DNA from: an uncultured Gemmobacter sp.
GTDB taxonomy: Bacteria; Pseudomonadota; Alphaproteobacteria; Rhodobacterales; Rhodobacteraceae
Length of the DNA stretch: 5,691 nt
Direction: 5' to 3'
Assembly: GCA_937983495.1 (NCBI GenBank)
Contig: CALKAA010000083.1
Coordinates: 1-5,691, forward strand
Made by a program: the position numbers and the translations under genes. The notes under the pieces were generated by a model, which saw only the letters and a program-made list of their open reading frames with translations, did not search any database and had not been told where the DNA came from. Each line of letters starts with the position of its first letter. Position 1 is the first letter of the stretch. Of the stretch, positions 1 to 5,620 are shown one piece after another.

Positions 1-46
1 ACCACCGAGATCTACACTCTTTCCCTACACGACGCTCTTCCGATCT
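1..46 (+). other. Illumina TruSeq/P5 adapter sequence (non-biological)
   Basis: The first 46 bases match the 3' part of the Illumina universal (P5) adapter, including the recognisable stretch ACACTCTTTCCCTACACGAC and the end GCTCTTCCGATCT. Genomic sequence begins at about base 47. Base 46 is the final T of the adapter and could be either adapter or ligated insert end. This is untrimmed library sequence at a contig edge. No biological feature should be called here, and the stop codon it supplies to the kup frame (25-27) is an artefact. Confidence 0.98.
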
Positions 47-1740
47 TGTTTGCGCGCCAATGCGAGACCCTTGGGGACGTTCTGATCATCCAGATATCCA
101 AAGGTCAGATTGGCCTTCACGAACCGCTCGTTCACCCGCACCAGCTCCAGCCGCTCGGCCTCGGGAACTTCGGGCACCGGGGCCACGGTGACAGTGACGA
201 TGAAGTTCAGCTTGTGCAGCACCCGGTTGTGCTTGAGGTTGTGCAGCAGGGCAGGGGGCGCGGTATCCGGCTCGGCGGTCAGGAACACGGCAGTTCCGGG
301 CACCTCCACCGGATGCGATTTCTCCAGCATGCGGATCAGGCTGTCGAAATCAATCGAGCTGTCGCGCGATTTGCGCTTCACATGGGCCGAGCCGCGCACC
401 CATGTCCACATCACGGTGCACAGAAGGCCGGCAAACAGGATCGGGATATATCCCCCATCCAGCACTTTGGTCATGTTGGCCGCCAGGAACAGCCCCTCCA
501 GCACCAGAAGTGGCACCATCACGGCTAGGGTCAGCGCCAGCGGCCATTTCCACGCCCGGTTCAGCAGGAAGACGGCGAGGATCGAGGTGATGACCATATC
601 CCCCGTCACCGCGATGCCATAGGCCGAAGCGAGGTTCGACGACGAGCCAAAGGCCAGCACAAGCGCCACCACGCCCATGGCAAGGATCGTGTTGATCTTG
701 GGCATGTAGATCTGGCCATATTGGGTTTCAGAAGTGTGGCGGATCTCCATCCGCGGCAACAGTCCCATCTGCACCGCCTGTTTGGCAACCGAAAACGCCC
801 CCGAGATCACGGCTTGGCTCGCAATGACAGTGGCCGCTGTGGCCAGCAGCACCAGCCAGGGCAGCGCCCAGGCCGGGGCCATCAGAAAAAACGGATTATG
901 CGCCGTTTCCGGATGCGCCAGCACCATGGCCCCTTGGCCCAGATAGGATAGGGTGAGCGCCGGGAATACCAGCATCCCCCAGGCCAGCCGGATCGGGCGA
1001 CGGCCGAAATGGCCCATGTCGGTGTAAAGCGCCTCGCCTCCGGTCACCGCCAGGAAGACCGATCCCAGCACGATGAACGAGGCCAGCCCGTTATGGACCA
1101 GAAAACCAAGCGCGTGCATCGGATTCAGCGCGGCAAAAATGCTCGGGTCGTCGAAGATATGGATGATGCCCATCACGGCCATGACGACGAACCACACCAC
1201 CATGATCGGGCCAAACATGACCGAAACCGCTTCGGTGCCGCGCGATTGCACCGCAAACAGCGCCACGATGATGCCCAGGGTCATGGGCACGACATAGGGC
1301 GCTAGGCCCGGTGCCACCAATGCGCTGCCCTCAACCGCAGAGAGCACCGACATGGCCGGAGTGATGATGGCATCGCCGAAGAACAGCGAAATCCCAACAG
1401 CGCCAAGCGCAATCAGGGCGGTCGGGCGCCGATTCAGGGCGCGCTGCACCAGCGCAATCAGCGACAGCGTGCCGCCCTCGCCATTGTTGTCGGCGCGCAT
1501 GATGAGGGTGACGTATTTCAGCGTCACAATCAGCATCAGCGTCCAGACCAGCAGCGAGATCACCCCCAGCACATCCTCGCGCACGAGGCCGTCGCGACTG
1601 GCGGCATGGAGAGATTCCCGCATGGCGTAAAGCGGGCTGGTTCCGATGTCGCCGTAGACGACACCAATGGCCCCAAGCGTCAGCTTGGCAAGAGATCCGT
1701 GACTGCTGGGAGAATGCGCGCCAGTGGCTGCTTGCGACAC
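47..1740 (-). CDS. kup: Kup-family low-affinity potassium transporter, 3' end missing
   Basis: This is an inner-membrane K+ uptake protein of the KUP/HAK/KT family, thought to work as a K+/H+ symporter. About 565 genomic codons are present. Family signatures are clear: GVVYGDIGTSPLYA near residues 26-39, NNGEGG at 85-90, FFGDAIITPAMSVLSAVEG at 120-138, and TGGEALYTDMGHFG at 233-246. About twelve hydrophobic segments lie between residues 20 and 450. A cytoplasmic C-terminal domain then starts with PGTAVFLT and LLHNLKHNRVLH. E. coli Kup has 622 residues, so roughly 60 C-terminal residues are missing. The open frame runs on to base 25, but its last six residues, DRKSVV, and the stop are encoded by adapter. 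The start is GTG (1738-1740), giving MSQAATGAHS; the ribosome site before it is weak, and no better in-frame start was seen. The upstream gene on the same strand is about 200 bp away, so kup is probably transcribed separately. Confidence 0.95.
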
Positions 1741-1772
1741 GATGCGACTCGCTGTGGTTTCGCCAGACCCAT

Positions 1773-1801
1773 CACATAGACCGGCCTCACAGTCTTGTCA
1801 T
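1773..1801 (-). promoter_or_regulatory. candidate sigma70-like promoter for kup
   Basis: On the minus strand, ATGACA (1796-1801, five of six matches to TTGACA) is followed after exactly 17 bases by TATGTG (1773-1778), which keeps the TAT of TATAAT. Initiation would fall near 1766, leaving a leader of about 25 nt before the GTG start of kup. The -10 match is poor and alphaproteobacterial promoters are loose, so this is only a candidate. Confidence 0.25.
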
Positions 1802-1805
1802 CATG

Positions 1806-1908
1806 TTGCGGCGCAGCGTGAGGATGCGGTCGACGCCGCATTGCAGCGTGGATCGCAGGCCGCAGGCTTGCCTGACGCAGCCAGGACAAACGTCGTGAAT
1901 GCGTCAGG
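1806..1908. repeat. cluster of inverted and direct repeats in the kup upstream spacer
   Basis: The roughly 200-bp gap between kup and the next gene has no convincing gene but is rich in symmetry. ATGCGG/CCGCAT (1824-1829 and 1836-1841) forms a 6-bp hairpin with a 6-nt loop. TGCGGCG/CGCCGCA (1807-1813 and 1834-1840) is an alternative pairing of the same right arm. CAGG/CCTG (1863-1866 and 1871-1874) can form a small hairpin. CCTGACGCA/TGCGTCAGG (1871-1879 and 1900-1908) is a perfect 9-bp inverted repeat with a 20-nt loop. GCAGCGTG occurs twice as a direct repeat (1813-1820 and 1843-1850), 30 bp apart. No T-run follows any stem, so none is a standard terminator. Regulator binding sites or mRNA leader structure are possible. 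Confidence 0.45.
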
Positions 1909-1944
1909 TGAAGGCGCAGTTAAGGGGCGCACGGGCGGGTCAGA

Positions 1945-2481
1945 TCAGCCCGGCTTGACATCCAATTCGGCTGGCTGCGCGGCAGAGGGGGGGCCAGGCG
2001 GCGGCCCATAGGGCGGCATCTGCGAAGCCTCCAGCGAAAGATCGCCCTTTTCTGGCAGAAGGACAATGCGGTCGATCAGGGCTTTGGCCTCGTCCAGAAC
2101 CTGAGTCGTTTCCTCATAGGCCCTGACAGCCTTGATCTTCAATTCCTCACCCCGGAGGCCTTCGCCGCGGATGCCAGAGACTTCGGCCGTGTCCTCCGTA
2201 TCGCTGGCGTTGCGCTGTGCTGCGGCCTGAACCGCAGCCTGAGCGACAGCCAGCCGCACGACCTCTGTCGCGGCCTGCTGCGCCAGCAGTTGCGGTGCAG
2301 GGTTGCGCGGTTCTTGCTCCATCTCGCGCGCGGCGCGCGCCTGAACCGCCTGCGACCTGCTTTCGGCTGGTGCGGCCTGACCTTGCGCGCTGGTTTCAGC
2401 CCCCTGCGGTGCAATCGCCGCCGAGGAGGGCATATGACTTGGGTTTGACGCCGAAAGCGCCCCGATTGTTGACATCTCCAT
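1945..2481 (-). CDS. hypothetical protein, Ala/Gln-rich with proline-rich C-terminal tail
   Basis: I do not recognise this 178-residue protein. Residues 1-60 are rich in Ala, Gln and Ser and look disordered. Residues 62-90 (QLLAQQAATEVVRLAVAQAA and onward) should form an Ala-rich amphipathic helix. A charged stretch, about 107-140, ends in AYEETTQVLDEAKALIDRIV and looks helical or coiled-coil. Residues 156-170 are proline-rich (MPPYGPPPGPPSAAQP). There is no signal peptide, membrane segment or cysteine. Two starts compete: the ATG at 2479-2481 (MEMSTIG) and the ATG at 2473-2475 (MSTIG). GAGAG lies six bases before the second, while a GGGGG run lies eight bases before the first, so the true start could be 2475. 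The reading frame is credible because it is the longest on either strand here and its composition is protein-like. It is read in the same direction as rutR and kup but with wide gaps on both sides. A cytoplasmic location is inferred. Confidence 0.6.
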   Translation of the reverse strand: MEMSTIGALSASNPSHMPSSAAIAPQGAETSAQGQAAPAESRSQAVQARAAREMEQEPRNPAPQLLAQQAATEVVRLAVAQAAVQAAAQRNASDTEDTAEVSGIRGEGLRGEELKIKAVRAYEETTQVLDEAKALIDRIVLLPEKGDLSLEASQMPPYGPPPGPPSAAQPAELDVKPG

Positions 2482-2530
2482 CTCTCACACCCCCGAACAG
2501 GATGCCCCCACAACACGATCCTACCAGATG

Positions 2531-2595
2531 AGCCCGGTCATGTGGCCTAAAACCGGGTTAATGGATTTGAGAAATGCAAAGCATTCTAAGCATTT
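2531..2595. repeat. inverted repeats in the leader of the hypothetical gene
   Basis: This lies in the gap (2482-2648) between the rutR stop and the hypothetical gene. CCCGGT/ACCGGG (2533-2538 and 2552-2557) forms a 6-bp stem with a 13-nt loop; the next outward positions are a G/T wobble pair and a normal A/T pair. AAATGC (2572-2577) can pair with GCATT at 2581-2585 (five pairs) or with GCATTT at 2590-2595 (six pairs), giving two mutually exclusive hairpins. No T-tract follows on the minus strand, so I do not call a rutR terminator. The rest of the gap shows no gene; no strong promoter was identified. Confidence 0.35.
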
Positions 2596-2648
2596 GGCAC
2601 CCCAAGTATTGGCCTGCCCCGTGCCATACGGACCAAGGCGGCCCTGGA

Positions 2649-3266
2649 TTACCCGCGCGGGCTCAGGCTGCCCGTGTAAAGAGCGGTCAGAAAACGCTCC
2701 GCTTCGGCAAAAGGGTCGTGCCCCGGCCCCAGCACAGCGCGCACCTGCACGTCGAAATCGGCATAATGCTGCGTTGTGGCCCAGATCGAGAAGATCAGGT
2801 GATGGGGATCAACCGGCGCGATCCGGCCGGCCTTGACCCAGGCCCCGATCACAGCGGCTTTCTCATCGACCAGCGGTTTCAGCTCGTCTTGCAAGGCGCG
2901 TTCCACTCGCGGTGCCCCTTGCAGCATCTCATTGGCAAACAACCGGCTTTCGCGGGGGAAATCCCGGCTCAGCTCCAGCTTGCGCCGCATATAGCCCAGA
3001 ATTTCCGCCAGCGGATCGCCGGCTGCATCCAGTGCCCGCAGCGGGTCCAGCCAGACTTGCAGCAGGCCTTTGATCAGTTCGGCATGGATCGCTTCTTTCG
3101 AGGGGAAGTAATACAGCAGGTTGGGTTTTGATAATCCCGCCCGCTCGGCGATCTGATCCAGCGTGGCTCCGCGAAAGCCAGCCTGCGAGAACACCTCCAG
3201 CGCCGCCTCCAGAATCGCTTCGGAGTTCTTTTGCTGGATGCGGGTTTTCGGGCGGCGGTCAGGCAT
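2649..3266 (-). CDS. rutR: TetR-family transcriptional regulator, RutR-like
   Basis: A 205-residue DNA-binding regulator closely resembling E. coli RutR (212 residues), the pyrimidine-responsive regulator of the rut operon. The N-terminal TetR domain spans about residues 12-60, with the helix-turn-helix around ATLDQIAERAGLSKPNLLYYF (split about 34-54). The C-terminal domain keeps blocks I recognise from RutR: KLELSRDFP (about 96-104), SRLFANEMLQGAP (107-119), LVDEKAAVI and GAWVKAGRIAPVDPHHLIF (about 132-159), and IWATTQHYADF (161-171). The start at 3264-3266 (MPDRRPKTR) is preferred because GAGGG sits five bases upstream and because the length then fits the family. The frame stays open to 3413, but those extra 49 residues are not family-like. 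It is divergent from the beta-alanine aminotransferase gene with 221 bp between the starts. E. coli RutR binds uracil and thymine; that this protein has the same ligand is inferred. Confidence 0.88.
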   Translation of the reverse strand: MPDRRPKTRIQQKNSEAILEAALEVFSQAGFRGATLDQIAERAGLSKPNLLYYFPSKEAIHAELIKGLLQVWLDPLRALDAAGDPLAEILGYMRRKLELSRDFPRESRLFANEMLQGAPRVERALQDELKPLVDEKAAVIGAWVKAGRIAPVDPHHLIFSIWATTQHYADFDVQVRAVLGPGHDPFAEAERFLTALYTGSLSPRG

Positions 3267-3271
3267 CGGGG

Positions 3272-3276
3272 CCCTC
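3272..3276 (-). promoter_or_regulatory. ribosome binding site that fixes the rutR start
   Basis: On the minus strand GAGGG is followed by five bases (CCCCG) and then the ATG at 3264-3266. This supports the 205-residue start over the in-frame ATG at 3411-3413. Confidence 0.65.
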
Positions 3277-3344
3277 GTCGTGGATTTGATCAAAATGTCG
3301 CTTTCAGACTGCCGGGAAGGCGGAACCCGATTGAGCGAAGCGGC

Positions 3345-3360
3345 CATATCCGTCAATATG
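3345..3360. repeat. inverted repeat CATAT-6-ATATG upstream of rutR
   Basis: CATAT (3345-3349) and ATATG (3356-3360) flank the six bases CCGTCA. The 5-6-5 layout is the same as that of the RutR-like box at 3427-3442, but the arm sequence differs. It lies about 80 bp upstream of the rutR start. TTGACG on the minus strand (3350-3355) overlaps it and could be a -35 element, but no good -10 follows at 17 bp. It may be an operator or chance. Confidence 0.25.
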
Positions 3361-3371
3361 CAATCGCACGG

Positions 3372-3413
3372 ATGCGGGCTGTTCTGCGCTGCTTGACGCA
3401 ACGCGGCCCGCAT
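3372..3413. repeat. 8-bp inverted repeat in the divergent promoter region
   Basis: ATGCGGGC (3372-3379) and GCCCGCAT (3406-3413) are perfect reverse complements separated by 26 bases. The repeat is between rutR and the aminotransferase gene, immediately left of the RutR-like box. The loop contains TTGACG (3393-3398), which resembles a -35 hexamer for rightward transcription, though I saw no matching -10. No function can be assigned. Confidence 0.3.
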
Positions 3414-3426
3414 GACAGCCTGAATT

Positions 3427-3442
3427 TTGACTCAATGGTCAA
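3427..3442. promoter_or_regulatory. RutR-like operator
   Basis: TTGACTCAATGGTCAA fits the E. coli RutR consensus TTGACCAnnTGGTCAA at 12 of 14 defined positions. One half-site (TGGTCAA) is perfect and the other differs at two bases; the arms TTGAC and GTCAA are perfect inverted repeats around six bases. It lies 45 bp upstream of the aminotransferase start, within the intergenic region shared with the divergent RutR-like gene. Its position suits repression of the aminotransferase and perhaps autoregulation of rutR. The consensus is known from E. coli; use by this protein is inferred. Confidence 0.7.
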
Positions 3443-3476
3443 TGAATCAAGCCGCCCCGCAAGAGCGGCCACAACC

Positions 3477-3481
3477 GGGAG
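3477..3481 (+). promoter_or_regulatory. ribosome binding site of the aminotransferase gene
   Basis: GGGAG is followed by six bases (CGCCCA) and then the ATG at 3488, a good Shine-Dalgarno distance. It confirms the start MALDRKPTPN. Confidence 0.65.
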
Positions 3482-3487
3482 CGCCCA

Positions 3488-4816
3488 ATGGCCCTAGACC
3501 GCAAGCCCACACCGAACGACCTCAACGCGTTCTGGATGCCCTTCACCGCGAACCGTCAGTTCAAGAAGAACCCGCGCATGTTCGTGGCCGCGAAGGACAT
3601 GCATTATACCACCGCCGATGGCCGTCAGGTGCTGGATGGCACGGCGGGTCTGTGGTGCTGCAATGCGGGCCATTGCCGCCCCAAGATCACCGAGGCGATC
3701 CAGAAACAGGCGGCAGAACTGGATTATGCGCCCGCTTTCCAGATGGGGCATCCGATTGCCTTTGAACTGGCCAATCGCATCATCGACATCGCCCCCAAAG
3801 GGATCGAGCATGTATTCTACACCAATTCCGGGTCGGAATCGGTGGAAACCGCGCTGAAAATGGCCATTGGCTATCACCGGGCGCGGGGTGAGGGGGCACG
3901 CACCCGGCTGATCGGGCGCGAGCGTGGCTATCATGGCGTGAACTTTGGCGGCATCTCGGTTGGCGGTATTGTGAACAACCGGAAGATGTTCGGCACGCTG
4001 CTGGGCGGCGTCGATCACCTGCCGCATACCCATCTGCCGCAGCTCAATGCCTTCACCAAGGGCCAGCCCGAACATGGTGCCAATCTGGCCGATGATCTGG
4101 AACGCATCGTCGCGCTGCATGGGGCCGAGACCATCGCAGCGGTGATCGTGGAGCCGATGGCGGGCTCGACCGGCGTGCTGATGCCGCCGAAGGGCTATCT
4201 GGAAAAGCTGCGCGCCATCACCAAAAAGCATGGCATCCTGCTGATTTTCGATGAGGTCATCACCGGCTTCGGGCGCTTGGGCTCGGCCTTTGCGGCCCAG
4301 CATTTCGACGTGCTGCCCGATATGATGACCACCGCCAAAGGCCTGACCAACGGCGTGATCCCGATGGGTGCGGTGCTGACCACGGCCGAGGTGCATGACG
4401 CCTTCATGTCTGGCCCCGATCATCTGATCGAGCTGTTCCATGGCTATACCTATTCCGGCAACCCGATCGCCTCGGCTGCGGGGATCGCCACGCTGGACAC
4501 CTACAAGGAAGAAGGCCTGTTCGAACGCGCGGCAGAGCTGGAGGGCTATTGGGCCGATGCGATCCACAGTCTCAAGGGCCTGCCGCATGTCATCGACATC
4601 CGCAATATGGGCCTGATCGGTGCGGTGGAATTGCAGCCGATGGAAGGGCAGCCCACCAAGCGCGCCTTCGAGGCGTTCCTGCGCGCCTATGACAAGGGTA
4701 TCCTGATCCGCACCACGGGCGACATCATCGCCATGTCGCCACCGCTGATCATCTCCAAGGCCGAGATCGACACGCTGATCGGCACGCTGGCCGATGTACT
4801 GAAAACGCTTCCGTGA
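3488..4816 (+). CDS. beta-alanine:pyruvate (omega-amino acid) aminotransferase, class III PLP enzyme
   Basis: A complete 442-residue, PLP-dependent, fold-type I class III aminotransferase. The likely reaction is beta-alanine + pyruvate to malonate semialdehyde + L-alanine (EC 2.6.1.18), in the cytoplasm. The N-terminal FWMPFTANRQFK (15-26) is typical of the omega-amino acid:pyruvate group. GTAGLWCCNAGH (51-62) carries the active-site Trp56, and NSGSESVETALK (113-124) forms the phosphate-binding loop. GYHG (147-150) supplies the Tyr148 that stacks on PLP, and FDEVITGFGR (254-263) supplies Asp255 for the pyridine nitrogen. The catalytic lysine is Lys284 in TTAKGLTNG. Arg408 (ILIRTTGD) sits where the carboxylate-binding arginine of this group occurs. 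The length matches known members at about 440-450 residues. Pseudomonas names for this enzyme include bauA and aptA. It stands as a single-gene unit, divergent from a RutR-like regulator, with a putative operator upstream and a strong terminator downstream. A related omega-transaminase with other amine donors is possible. Confidence 0.92.
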   Translation: MALDRKPTPNDLNAFWMPFTANRQFKKNPRMFVAAKDMHYTTADGRQVLDGTAGLWCCNAGHCRPKITEAIQKQAAELDYAPAFQMGHPIAFELANRIIDIAPKGIEHVFYTNSGSESVETALKMAIGYHRARGEGARTRLIGRERGYHGVNFGGISVGGIVNNRKMFGTLLGGVDHLPHTHLPQLNAFTKGQPEHGANLADDLERIVALHGAETIAAVIVEPMAGSTGVLMPPKGYLEKLRAITKKHGILLIFDEVITGFGRLGSAFAAQHFDVLPDMMTTAKGLTNGVIPMGAVLTTAEVHDAFMSGPDHLIELFHGYTYSGNPIASAAGIATLDTYKEEGLFERAAELEGYWADAIHSLKGLPHVIDIRNMGLIGAVELQPMEGQPTKRAFEAFLRAYDKGILIRTTGDIIAMSPPLIISKAEIDTLIGTLADVLKTLP

Positions 4817-4824
4817 GGAAGCCG

Positions 4825-4862
4825 GGCGCGCCTTGCGGTCATGGCAAGGCGCGCCTATTTTT
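4825..4862 (+). terminator. intrinsic terminator of the aminotransferase gene
   Basis: GGCGCGCCTTGC (4825-4836) and GCAAGGCGCGCC (4844-4855) form a perfect 12-bp GC-rich stem with a 7-nt loop (GGTCATG), followed by TATTTTT. It starts eight bases after the aminotransferase stop. The T-run is only on the rightward side, so it stops plus-strand transcription and separates this gene from the next one. Confidence 0.93.
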
Positions 4863-4875
4863 CGCCGCAAGTATC

Positions 4876-4880
4876 AGGAG
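4876..4880 (+). promoter_or_regulatory. ribosome binding site fixing the start of the secreted protein
   Basis: AGGAG is followed by TTGATC (six bases) and the ATG at 4887. An earlier in-frame ATG at 4833 lies inside the terminator stem and has no such site, so 4887 is the real start. Confidence 0.75.
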
Positions 4881-4886
4881 TTGATC

Positions 4887-5618
4887 ATGCGGTTTGTGGT
4901 TTTGGCGGCGGTGATGATGTGGGCCGGGCCCGTATCTGCGCAGGAACTGGCGCAATGCGCCACCTCGATGCGGGGCGAGGCGGTTCGCTTTGCCTATGAC
5001 GCCGACAATGCCGCGCTGAAAGACAGCCTGACCCTGCGCCAAAAGATTGCCGGGGGCGAGGCTTGCCCCGGCCTTGTGGTGCTGCGCGCCTTTACGCCCG
5101 AGCTGACCGATGCCGACCGCGCGCCCTTCTGCCTGCAATGGGATCGCAAGGCCGAAACATGGCTGGGCTATGATCTTGGCCCGCGCGATGGCTCTTTCGT
5201 GTGCAAGACGGCCAAGAAACAATTCTGCCAGCGAGTGAATGCCTCGAAACAGGTGGCAGGCCGGTGGGCAGGGGTCGCGGCCAATCTGGCGCGGGACGCG
5301 GGCACCGAAACCCTGCTGCATGGCGCGGGCATCGTATCGGTCAAAGGTCCGGCGGCGGTGATCGGCGAGCAATTGGTGGGGCTGGGTGCCACCACCGTGC
5401 AGGGCGTGGGGGCCGGTGCCGCCATTGGCGCGGTGGCGGTGACCGCCGTGGCCGTCGGCGGCGCGGTCTATGTCTGCTCGGACGAGGGGGCGAAGGCGAC
5501 GGCGCTGGAACTGGCCCCCAGCCCCAAATTGCGCCCCGGCGAGGTGGCCCCCGGTGCCAACCTGCCCGAGGGCGAGGCGCGCATCACGGTGACGCCCGTG
5601 CCGGGGCCAATTGAGTGA
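4887..5618 (+). CDS. exported protein of unknown function with a glycine-zipper segment
   Basis: I do not recognise this 243-residue protein. Residues 1-18 (MRFVVLAAVMMWAGPVSA) form a typical Sec signal peptide, with likely cleavage after Ala18 before QELAQC. Cys24 is not in a lipobox because Gln precedes it. The mature protein has six cysteines (24, 60, 82, 106, 114, 197), which could form periplasmic disulfides. Residues 19-130 look like a compact soluble domain. Residues 161-196 are Gly/Ala/Val-rich and hydrophobic, long enough to span a membrane, and contain a GxxxGxxxG glycine zipper (Gly173, 177, 181). The tail (205-243) is Pro/Gly-rich and probably flexible. The start at 4887 is set by AGGAG six bases upstream. 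The gene must have its own promoter in the short gap after the terminator at 4825-4862, or be read through that terminator; no clear promoter was seen. It converges on the next gene with two bases between the stops. Periplasmic or membrane-anchored placement is inferred. Confidence 0.82.
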   Translation: MRFVVLAAVMMWAGPVSAQELAQCATSMRGEAVRFAYDADNAALKDSLTLRQKIAGGEACPGLVVLRAFTPELTDADRAPFCLQWDRKAETWLGYDLGPRDGSFVCKTAKKQFCQRVNASKQVAGRWAGVAANLARDAGTETLLHGAGIVSVKGPAAVIGEQLVGLGATTVQGVGAGAAIGAVAVTAVAVGGAVYVCSDEGAKATALELAPSPKLRPGEVAPGANLPEGEARITVTPVPGPIE

Positions 5619-5620
5619 TT

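Noticed and set aside
25..46. Natural end and stop codon of kup at 25-27
   Set aside because: These bases are adapter sequence; the true C-terminus lies outside the contig.
1680..1889. 69-codon minus-strand frame overlapping the kup start
   Set aside because: It overlaps kup in another frame, is rich in Arg/His/Pro as expected of GC-rich shadow frames, and has no recognisable motif.
2139..2516. 125-codon minus-strand frame overlapping the hypothetical gene
   Set aside because: The product is Arg/Trp/Cys-rich, typical of a wrong frame in GC-rich DNA; the 1945-2481 frame has the more protein-like composition.
3267..3413. N-terminal extension of the RutR-like protein to an ATG at 3411-3413
   Set aside because: The added 49 residues are not TetR-like, the length would exceed the family, and a good ribosome site precedes the ATG at 3264-3266.
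3494..4870. 458-codon minus-strand open frame opposite the aminotransferase gene
   Set aside because: It is the antisense shadow of a conserved enzyme gene with third-position GC bias; its His/Gln/Arg-rich product resembles no family.
4833..4886. Longer start for the exported protein at 4833
   Set aside because: It lies within the terminator stem, lacks a ribosome site and would bury the signal peptide.
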